From Pinus tabuliformis (Eukaryota > Streptophyta > Pinopsida > Pinales > Pinaceae), in contig CM062808.1 of NCBI GenBank assembly GCA_031772625.1, positions 138,362,605 through 138,426,604 of the forward strand: a DNA stretch of 64,000 nt. Direction: 5' to 3'. A program made the position numbers and the translations under genes. The notes beneath the pieces were generated by a model that was given only the letters and a program-made list of their open reading frames with translations, searched no databases and had not been told where the DNA came from. Shown here piece after piece: positions 56,814 to 64,000 of this stretch. Positions within the stretch are counted from its first letter, which is position 1. Every line of letters starts with the position of its first letter.

Positions 56814-57825
56814 TGTTATAGCCCCAAATCTCACTCTTATGGTTTGTGATGCTGCACTCTTGGCCTAGGGAAACCCCTCCTTCCAGACCTGGTCCTAAAA
56901 TTTAAGAAACAGTGTTTTATCCCTTATACGCGACATTGCCCTGAGTTAAACACGTGTATACGCAGGTAGGCATATACCCAACCCGCGTATATGTATTAAA
57001 ACACTTAAAAAAATATAAAACTCCTTATTTTCGGGCGGAGATCGCGGATTTTACCTACTGATCACCTGTTAGTGCCCGTGGCCCAACTGTTCCCAACCAA
57101 CTCCCAACTAAAAAACTACTTTGGGAGAGGTATAAAAAGACCTCAATGGGAAGGCCTAGAGGAGGAGAGAAGAGAGAGAAATGTTATTATGTTGATATTT
57201 TTCCCCTGACCAGGTCTGAAGATCCTTGTGCCTTCTACACTTCCCCCATTTGTACAGGAAACCCTTGTTTCCTTGTGTGTTGATGTTCATCCATTACTTG
57301 TGACATCATGGAGAAAGTCATGGAAGGAGTTTGTTAAAGGCTTGAGGCTGGACGAATCCGGAAGGAAGCTTTGCTTGGAGCCAGCGAAAGGTGACTCAGG
57401 TGAAAATATTCCTTTTCTGTACTTTATTTGTCTATAATAAAAGAAACACATGTCTTGGTTTCTGATATGAATCTTCTTTATGTTTATGATATTCATGTTA
57501 GAATTCATATGTGAATGGTTGTTTATATTTCATAACTAACTACCTTTCTTTATAACATGAAGATGGTTTCTTTATAAGTTTTTGTCCATATACTACTGTG
57601 TTCTTTGAATTGGTTGTTTTACATGACAAAGGAGCAAAAGGAACTTGAAGAAGGGTTTTGACCCTTGAGGACCTTCTCAAACGTAGGACCTAAGGTACGT
57701 TCCCTTATCATAGAATTTGCTTATAATAGCATAATGGCTGTGTGAATGTGTGTTTCTCTGTATAGTCAACTTTCAGTCTGCTAGGGTTTCAACCCAAAAG
57801 CCCTAGGGGAACATTTCCCTCAACA
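56814..57825 (+). repeat. 3' LTR of A
   Basis: Starts TGTTATAGC after the polypurine tract and ends CCCTCAACA. Its TATA box is at 57131-57139 and its CGCGTATA motifs at about 56950-56995. Confidence 0.92.
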
Positions 57826-57830
57826 CTTAT
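57826..57830. repeat. Target-site duplication of A (right), CTTAT
   Basis: Identical to 28916-28920; the coding frame of C continues from here. Confidence 0.92.
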
Positions 57831-58333
57831 GCTTGGCCAATTCCAACCCACTCCGTGTCAAAACCATAAAATTTGGTCGAGAGAGAACTTTGAAAATTAA
57901 CCCATCTCTTTCTACTTTAGAAGAGGAAAAGCTATGCAACATGTTGAGAGAACACCTAGAAGCCTTTGCTTGGAGTTATAAGGAAATGAAGGGAGTACAC
58001 CCCTCAGTGTGTACTCACCACATAGACATCAAAGAAGGTTGCAAGCTAGTAAGGCAACCATAAAGGAGGATGAATCCAGCGCTTAAATATATAGTCAAAG
58101 AAGAACTGCAAAAACTATTATATGTAGGATTCATTTACCCTATCTCAGACAGTGAGTGGGTCTCTCCTTTAGTGTTAGTCCCCAAGAAAAATGGTAAGTG
58201 GAGGATTTGTGTTGATTATAGGGAGTTGAACAAAGCCACAGAGAAGGATAATTTTCCCCTACCCTTCATTGACCAAGTGTTAGATGGCCTGGCAGGGAAG
58301 AAGTTCTTTTCTTTCCTAGATGGATTCAGTGGG
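57831..58333 (+). pseudogene. Start of reverse transcriptase of C, cut by D
   Basis: Directly after the duplicated CTTAT, the C frame resumes with the pre-RT linker (LCNMLREHLEAFAWSYKEMK, MKGVHPSVCTHHID) and the first RT blocks (LLYVGFIYPISDSEWVSP, VPKKNGKWRICVDYRELN, FSFLDGFSG). A TAA lies at about 58061. At 58334 the sequence turns into the terminal TGTAGTGG of D, before the RT catalytic YxDD. Confidence 0.85.
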
Positions 58334-59812
58334 TGTAGTGGTTCTAGCTAGGATACTAGACTAGACTCTATATTTAATATCGACCGAGGTGCGTAAACTT
58401 AGAGGCGTGGTCTAAGATATATAGACATAAAGAATTACCGCCCAGGTGATTATGAGGGAAATTGCAAGGCTTCCTTACAGAAGACCGTGATATGCAACCT
58501 ATCCTTCACACACCTAGATTACCCTACTGATGTATTTGACTACAATGCTGATTATGACATGCATCTATTAGAGCAAACTGTGACTCTAAAGACTGTGTAT
58601 GATTATGGCAATGATTCTAACCTCCTTACAGAGGTATCACTCAGAAAATCTTTGCTCAGGACACACACACAACATGCAAGATATGTACACTATTAAGCTG
58701 TATAAAAAGGAACATGAATAGACTGAAAAAGGAGGCAGAGTTTGTAAGCATGTATCTGTAAATCACACGAGGGCCAAATCCCTTACAAGATTCTCATTCC
58801 AGGCCCTAATGCTGACCATTCAACATAACAATAAACCCTTCTGATGCGCACACCATATACATATGCATGTAATGAAACTTAAATCATAAAAGAATCGAAA
58901 ACTCATATGACTGCAACCTGTATGCTATGTGAATCACAGTTATATAAATCGAAATTATAATGCAATCTGTGTGATACATAAATCGGAATCAATGCAACGC
59001 TGTGTAAGCACAGAGATTGAAACTAATACAGCGCTGTGCAAACACATATATATATATATATGAACTGAAATGAAATATAACAAAAACGAAGAGCAGTATA
59101 CCAAACAAAGGACGCAGGGCCCGTCCGCGCCTAAGGGTATACCGACTACCACCGTTCAATCAATCAACCAATGCAAAGGAGTGAACACACGTTGGGACTG
59201 TAAACGATTCTCTGTGTATTAACTAAACTCTGTTTGAAGCAAATGTTTTCAACTATTGATTAACCATCAAAAACATTCAACCACTGTATTTACATATGCG
59301 TACATACAGCCATGTCATAGATGCAGTGAATGTACATGCTGTTGCCGCGTTTTTACATAGCTTTTGCAAAAATGTTTCCATACCATAAGTTTCAAAAAGA
59401 ACAAGAAAAATCAAAATGAAAATAGAACAATGCTGTTGCTGCTTTTATGCGCCAGAGTACCCTGCTTTGACTGAGGTTGACCGCATGCTTAGGAGGCCCG
59501 ATTTGGATGGAAGATAGGTGATTGTCCATCCTTGGACATTCCACTTTTCGCCCATGCTTTCCGTTCTCGCTCATCCGCTGCGCCACATGTCAAACGGTAA
59601 ACTCATTACAGGTTGTGGGTACTTCCTGTAGTCAAGTCATCAAAAACCTCTAATTCTGGAACATAAAACCCCTAAATTAATTCTTATGCAATTTAATAAC
59701 TATAGAACAATTAATAATCAATATTCAAGGATTTTGAGGGATAAATGATGAAAGTGTATGGATAAATGATGTGAAACTGGGAAGGAAAAAGGGTCTTAGG
59801 ATGATACCAACA
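58334..59812 (-). repeat. 3' LTR of D
   Basis: On the minus strand it runs TGTTGGTATC...CCACTACA, 1479 bp, after a polypurine tract. One end is set by the break in the C RT, the other by the polypurine tract. No ORF of note; a short TA run lies at about 59045-59060. Confidence 0.78.
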
Positions 59813-59830
59813 TCTCTCCCCGACTTAAGG
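59813..59830 (-). other. Polypurine tract of D
   Basis: CCTTAAGTCGGGGAGAGA on the minus strand directly before TGTTGG. A similar motif lies at 62775-62790. Confidence 0.72.
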
Positions 59831-59843
59831 ACTTAGCATGTCC

Positions 59844-61208
59844 TCATGCTACCCCAGAGGTACTCCCTTTGAACTCTGTGCCTGCATTGATCTCTGCTGC
59901 CTTGAGCAGGGTATCTACATTCTTCTTCACCTGTTGATCCTTCTGTCCTTTGAGTTCTTGTTTCAGCTTTTTATATTTCTCTTTAAGAGCCTTCTTCTGG
60001 TTGTACCACTTAGTGGCCCAGTTGGAAATCTCGGACTGCTCAGTTTCTAACTCACTGATCCTTTCCTTTAGCTTTTCATTTGTCTTCTGCATTTCTTTGC
60101 CTTGTGTTTTGAGCAGTTCGTTTTCTCTTTTGATAACCTTTTCCAACATGTTAGCTTCCATGAGTTCTTCTTTCAATTCCTCAATTTGCTTTTCTAACCT
60201 CTTCTGTCTTTTGGTAGGAGGTGGTGAAGATTTCTCCTGTTGGTTATGGCTTTCCACCTCTATGTCAACTTCTGGTGCTGGTGGTGAATGACCACCACTT
60301 TCAACATCCAAATGGGCAGGGGCATGAGATTCAAGTTGGTCTTCTTGCAGCTGAGTTTTTGGTGTCCTTCTTGACCTTCGGGAGTAGGTGGTGAAGATTT
60401 GGTCTTTCTCAGCCCTCTTGTCATCCTCTTTTTGCATGTTTCTGGTCCTTATGCTGCCCTCAGGTTGAGGTGCTCTGCTGGCCTTGGACACTGGAATTTC
60501 CTCATCTATATCCTTCATAAACCCAGAATCTTCTTGCAGCTCTTCTTTTTCCTCCTCATCTCTGATCTGGTTGACAACTAGGAACTCTTTCCATGGCTTC
60601 CCTCGATTCTGCAACTCATGTTCAATGAGGATTTTAATCAGGCCAAAATGGTATAGACTTTTGTCCTCATTCCCTTTTTGTTTCTGGATAGTTTTGGCCA
60701 TCTTTGTTAAACTTTGCAGCAGAAAATATGGCACACTGATTACACATTGTCTCTTTAAATGGAGGAGTAGCTTGATGTGATAGAGATAAACAATGCTGTA
60801 TCTACCTTCACATGTTATAAACTTTTGAAGAATGTAAACCATTTCATCCCAAGGATGAACTAACCAGCTCCTTGGAACTCCCTTTTTCCAATTCACTGAG
60901 GAAACTCTAGATCTGGACATGAATTGTACCCATGATTTCTCCTTGAACTGCTTGGTTTTGAAGTACTTCTCTCCTTCAGGACTTACTCCAATGGCCTGAG
61001 CTATAGTATCCTCTGAGATTCTGAAGGAGAAGTTGCCTATTAGGGCCTTTTCCCCATTAAAAGTAAAGGCAAATTGTTTTGTGACTTCTTCATTACTACC
61101 ATGGAATTTCTCCAGAAAAGGTAGCCACTGTGCTTCTCTAAGAATCTCAATACAGTCTTTATGGTACTGTGAGCTATCGAATGTACTAGGTTCAACTCTA
61201 TTAGTCAT
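59844..61208 (-). CDS. 3' ORF of D: globular domain plus coiled coil
   Basis: An intact 454-residue frame in the sense of the element, between integrase and 3' LTR, with its stop 31 bp from the LTR. Residues 1-190 look globular (WLPFLEKFHGSNEEVTKQFA, FSFRISEDTIAQAIGVSPEG) and recall the putative plant transposon protein domains found in other gypsy elements. Residues 230-320 are acidic and Pro-rich with a basic TTYSRRSRRTPK patch. Residues 330-440 (KRQKRLEKQIEELKEEL onward) form a long coiled coil. No signal peptide or membrane segment is evident, so it does not look like an envelope protein. Function unknown. Confidence 0.75.
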   Translation of the reverse strand: MTNRVEPSTFDSSQYHKDCIEILREAQWLPFLEKFHGSNEEVTKQFAFTFNGEKALIGNFSFRISEDTIAQAIGVSPEGEKYFKTKQFKEKSWVQFMSRSRVSSVNWKKGVPRSWLVHPWDEMVYILQKFITCEGRYSIVYLYHIKLLLHLKRQCVISVPYFLLQSLTKMAKTIQKQKGNEDKSLYHFGLIKILIEHELQNRGKPWKEFLVVNQIRDEEEKEELQEDSGFMKDIDEEIPVSKASRAPQPEGSIRTRNMQKEDDKRAEKDQIFTTYSRRSRRTPKTQLQEDQLESHAPAHLDVESGGHSPPAPEVDIEVESHNQQEKSSPPPTKRQKRLEKQIEELKEELMEANMLEKVIKRENELLKTQGKEMQKTNEKLKERISELETEQSEISNWATKWYNQKKALKEKYKKLKQELKGQKDQQVKKNVDTLLKAAEINAGTEFKGSTSGVA

Positions 61209-62774
61209 GGTGATGGCAGAGGGTTATGCCTTTAACCCTTCTCTGTCTACACTTTTAGAATTTAAACACAGAGATGTCAAGTCGGTTACCTGGTATATGC
61301 AGCTCCCTTCAATCTTCAATTACGGTGCCTAGCTGGTCAATATGACTGCTGTGGGTGTTAGACGTGGGATGGTGATGCTTCCCTTTTCGGCGCTCACCGG
61401 TTTCACTGTGCAAACCGTCCCCAAACAGTGATACTCTCCTCTGCGCTCTTGTTCAAATTTTTACTTTGTAACCCCACTCAAATGGTAACAATCGCCTCGG
61501 CGTTCCTTGCTTCAAACTTTCACTTCGTAAGTTATGGGAACCGAGGATGTGAAATACCCTGTACTCGCCTTACAATGTAATCATACGATTTTAAAACAGA
61601 GGGTTGTACGCTTGTATGCATGTTAGCATAACAACGCTGAGAGTGTACCCAAAGTGTTGAGCTATAATGTTGGGTGACAATGCTGGGTGGCGAGGTTATG
61701 ATTCGGGTGTGCGGTGATGTAAAGCATATAGGCTGCTTGTTATGATTCGACTGTATGGTGTAAAGAATATATATATATAGGCCGCTTCCATCTCATCCTT
61801 TGTATACTTTTACTTTTTTTTTTTTTTAAAACAAACATACAACTCACCACGTGCCCTCTTCAATTATGTTCAGTCATGTAGAGAATATTGGTATGCCTGG
61901 GGGTATATGACATAGTGAATGTGTTGGTGATGGGTGTAAGGGATAGGTGGATGTAGGGAATTGATGAAACTTGGTGGAATGAGGGTAGTGAGTGGATGTA
62001 TGAGGGTGTCCTTGAAATTAATTACAACAGCTTATAGTCACCAAAATTACATTAAAAACTAATCTAGAAAATTAAATGCCCAAGAATAGAAATACATTAC
62101 TCCTTTGTTACTCATTTGACATGCTGAGTTGCTAATCCTTGTGACTGTTCTTTTTGACAGGTCCTCTGAAGGAGGTTGAATACACAGGTCCTTTGAGAAA
62201 AATTTTGAAGATGTAACAGGTCCCTTTGAAAAGTTTGAATGTACAGGTCCCTTCTTGAAGACTGTTGAAGACTGAAAGTGTAATAGATCCCTTTGAAAAC
62301 TGAAGATGTTGGTCCCTTGAGAAAACTGAAGATGTGCATGCAGCTCTTTGTATTATTACAGGTTCACTGAGCTTGCAATTTGCTGAAGTATTGATGCCAA
62401 ATCCTTGTAAGAGCTTGGTTGAAGTAGCCCTTGTTATCAAGAATTTTTTTTTTTTAACAGGTCCCAACTGAATGTTTTAAACAGGTCCCTACTGCTGGCT
62501 GGAATGTCTCAAACAGGTGTCAATTGCTTTAAACAGGTCCCTTCTGAATATCTTAAACAGGTCCCATTGCACTGATGGTGTTGGTAGCATAGGTGTCTGA
62601 TCAAAACAGGTCCCCCTGCAAACTATTTACAACCAGGTCCCTCTGAAAATCATGACAGAACAGCTTATTTGTTAAAGTCTAGAAAACTGGTAACAAGCTG
62701 CTGTTGGAAATTTACAGTGAAATATAGAAATCTGAAGAATATACAAGGGAGAGATAAAAGTAACAGAACAGATG
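61209..62774 (-). other. Repeat-rich spacer of D
   Basis: 1.6 kb without a supported gene. 62150-62650 holds about 13 copies of AACAGGTCCC-like motifs. A T run (about 18) is at 61811-61828. The rest to 61209 is unremarkable. Confidence 0.6.
62150..62650. repeat. Array of AACAGGTCCC motifs in D
   Basis: AACAGGTCCCTTTGAA and variants recur at spacings of about 20-45 bp (for example near 62215, 62243, 62457, 62480, 62533, 62558, 62606, 62632). Confidence 0.8.
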
Positions 62775-62790
62775 TCTCCCTCTCCCCGAC
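62775..62790 (-). other. Second polypurine-like motif of D
   Basis: GTCGGGGAGAGGGAGA on the minus strand, preceded by TGAGGACAAGTC. The tract at the LTR is preceded by TGAGGACATGCTAAGTC. It may be an internal plus-strand primer or a remnant of a former LTR edge. Confidence 0.5.
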
Positions 62791-62939
62791 TGAAAGTTTG
62801 ACTTGTCCTCAAGTCATGATGCAACTGAGAAAGGAAATAATGAACAACAGAAGTAGAATTCATACCCGCCAATAAATTGGTTTTCAGGTAGGAATTCGGG
62901 GTTAGATTGTGCCAGATACTGGTTTTCACATCTAACCCA

Positions 62940-62972
62940 TTATTATTATTATTTATTAATTATTTATTTATT

Positions 62973-63005
<33 letters not shown>

Positions 63006-63030
63006 TTTTTTTTTTTTTTTTTTTTTTTCA
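62940..63030. repeat. T-rich low-complexity run
   Basis: (ATT)n and (T)n runs of about 90 bp, poly(A) on the element strand, 25-115 bp past the integrase stop. A frame of Phe residues across it is not a gene. Confidence 0.9.
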
Positions 63031-63054
63031 TTTCGGAATTGAAAGAAAATGAAA

Positions 63055-64000
63055 TTAAGGCAGTGATACTGCAGCTAAGGGCTGCAGTACCTCAACCTCT
63101 TCTTGCTGAGATAATGTATTGAGAAAGTCTTGCTTGCTGATGGGTTTGTTGTACAGCTTCAGGCGATGACCATTGAGTGTGAAACAATGACCTTTGCCAT
63201 CAATAGTGCGAAGTTTAACTGAACCATTATCATAAGCCTGAACAATTTCATAAGGGCCCATCCAATGGGTGGTGAACTTAGCTTTATGATCCTTGAATTT
63301 TGAATCAAAAAGCAGAGCCCAGTCACCTTCTTTGAAGTGCTTCTTTTTAATGTGTGAATCATGCCATTGCTTCCTGTGCTTTTGCATTAGGGTGGTGGTT
63401 TGTTCTACTTGTTGCCTTATCTCATCCAGCTGATTCAACTGCTGGATTCTCTCTTTCTGTGCTTGATCCAAATCAATTAATAAATCTGCAGCTAATTTGA
63501 AAGTGTGAATTTGGAATTCAATAGGAAGCATGACATCCTTACCATACACCAACTGGTATGGTGTAAACCCAGTGGTATCTTTCCAAGTAATCCGGTAAGC
63601 CCAGAGTGCCTCCTTGAGTTTCTCCTCCCAGTTTTTGCGGTTCATTGCAACAGTTTTGGTAATGATCCCCTCCAGAGTCTTGTTGGTTGATTCCACCTGC
63701 CCATTGGCCTGTGGATGGTAGGGGGTACTTTTCCTATGCTTTATTTGGTACTTGTCTGTGATATCCTTCATGAGCTGGGAGGTGAATTGGGTTCCTTGAT
63801 CAGTGACAATTTCTCTTGGCACTCCATACCTCACAAAGATCTCCTCAAAGAGGAAATTGACTACTGTGTGTTCGGTTGCTCTTACCAATGCTTTTGCTTC
63901 TGCCCACTTTGTGACATAATCAGTACACACTAAGATGTACTTCTTACCATTAGAGGCTGGGTTGATCGGTCCTATGAAGTCCAGAGCCCACTTATCAAAT
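63055..64000 (-). CDS. Integrase of D (N-terminal part outside window)
   Basis: Open from the window end to the stop at 63055. All three catalytic residues are seen: Asp in WALDFIGP (63931-64000), Asp in IVTDQGTQF and Glu in ANGQVESTNK. Then come LKEALWAYRITWKDTTGFTP and FQLVYGKD-type blocks (YQLVYGKDVMLPIEF) and a C-terminal domain with FKEGDWALLFDSKF and THWMGPYEIVQAY. No stop or shift is present, so D may be a young element. RT should follow beyond 64000. Confidence 0.93.
   Translation of the reverse strand, partial: FDKWALDFIGPINPASNGKKYILVCTDYVTKWAEAKALVRATEHTVVNFLFEEIFVRYGVPREIVTDQGTQFTSQLMKDITDKYQIKHRKSTPYHPQANGQVESTNKTLEGIITKTVAMNRKNWEEKLKEALWAYRITWKDTTGFTPYQLVYGKDVMLPIEFQIHTFKLAADLLIDLDQAQKERIQQLNQLDEIRQQVEQTTTLMQKHRKQWHDSHIKKKHFKEGDWALLFDSKFKDHKAKFTTHWMGPYEIVQAYDNGSVKLRTIDGKGHCFTLNGHRLKLYNKPISKQDFLNTLSQQEEVEVLQPLAAVSLP

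Larger units (their letters stand above)
28921..57825 (+). mobile_element. Giant Tat-like LTR retrotransposon A (28.9 kb with B inside; about 13.1 kb alone)
   Basis: Two ~1011 bp LTRs starting TGTTATAGC and ending CCCTCAACA flank the element, with a perfect 5-bp target duplication CTTAT (28916-28920 and 57826-57830). Joining the flanks restores the C reading frame. Internal order: primer site, 2.1 kb leader, gag (split by B), protease, a short integrase tail, separate RNase H, antisense PMD-like gene, 3 kb repeat-rich 3' region, polypurine tract. RT, its adjacent RNase H and nearly all integrase are missing. Confidence 0.93.
23730..58333 (+). mobile_element. Athila-like gypsy element C, 5' part, split by A and cut by D
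   Basis: Plus-strand element with a 5' LTR (23730-26154), an Athila-type primer site, gag, zinc knuckles, protease and the first RT blocks. A occupies 28921-57825 inside the linker between protease and RT. D begins inside the RT at 58334. The 3' part lies beyond the window. Confidence 0.75.
58334..64000 (-). mobile_element. 3' part of a minus-strand gypsy element (D) inserted in C
   Basis: From the window end in element sense: integrase, poly(A)-like run, a polypurine-like motif, a repeat-rich spacer, a 454-residue ORF, the polypurine tract and the 3' LTR. It starts in the RT of C. Candidate target duplication GTGGG (58329-58333); the other end is beyond the window. Confidence 0.85.

Noticed and set aside
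62150..62650. Possible CRISPR-like array
   Set aside because: Units are degenerate with irregular spacing in a plant retrotransposon; no cas genes or fixed spacers.
62907..63122. Phe-rich 71-codon frame
   Set aside because: Translation of a T run downstream of the D integrase.

Overview
This window looks like intergenic heterochromatin from a land plant with a large genome. It is a pile of nested Ty3/gypsy LTR retrotransposons, with no convincing host gene, tRNA, rRNA or CRISPR. The plant assignment rests on initiator-Met primer sites (TGGTATCAGAGC), Tat- and Athila-type primer sites, an additional RNase H typical of the plant Tat lineage, and a plant-mobile-domain-like gene. The species cannot be told from the sequence; the decayed, deeply nested state would suit a fern, gymnosperm or other large plant genome.

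Layout. (1) 1-3413: 3' half of a decayed gypsy element on + (integrase, unknown ORF, 3' LTR with a TA microsatellite); call it E1. (2) 3634-18294: element L, two colinear copies of a ~4.75 kb repeat (long LTRs) around a short gag remnant. Its right repeat is split by N (13095-16497, minus), a short element with LTRs, TSD GTCTA, primer site and polypurine tract, whose RT, RNase H and integrase core are deleted. (3) 18295-23635: 5' part of minus-strand element F (protease, gag, primer site, 2.1 kb 5' LTR), itself split by an LTR-like insertion. (4) 23636-23729: a relic of the N-family LTR, cut by element C. (5) 23730-28920 and 57831-58333: Athila-like element C (LTR, gag, protease, start of RT). 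(6) 28921-57825: giant Tat-like element A inside C, TSD CTTAT. (7) 32915-48732: Tat-like element B (minus), inserted in the gag of A, TSD GGCTT. (8) 58334-64000: 3' part of minus-strand element D, inserted in the RT of C, with an intact integrase, a repeat-rich spacer and a 454-residue coiled-coil ORF before its LTR.

How the parts work together. B is a full-structure element: LTR, primer site, 2.4 kb leader, gag-protease, RT/RNase H, integrase, a separate second RNase H, then an antisense gene, a repeat-rich 3' region, polypurine tract and LTR. A has the same plan but lacks RT, first RNase H and nearly all of integrase, so it would need help in trans. Both carry, tail to tail against the second RNase H, an antisense plant-mobile-domain-like gene with its own TATA box, a 5'-UTR intron and a second intron at the same phase-1 site. 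Because the introns are antisense to the genomic RNA, retrotransposition would keep them.

The most interesting signal is a three-site motif pattern shared by A and B. Clusters of CpG-rich near-palindromes (GCGTATACGC type in A, GCGTAC type in B) sit upstream of the LTR TATA box, 150-300 nt after the primer site, and inside the first intron of the antisense gene. The core sequence differs between A and B but the three positions are the same, which suggests an element-specific regulatory or recognition system. All comparisons were made by eye.
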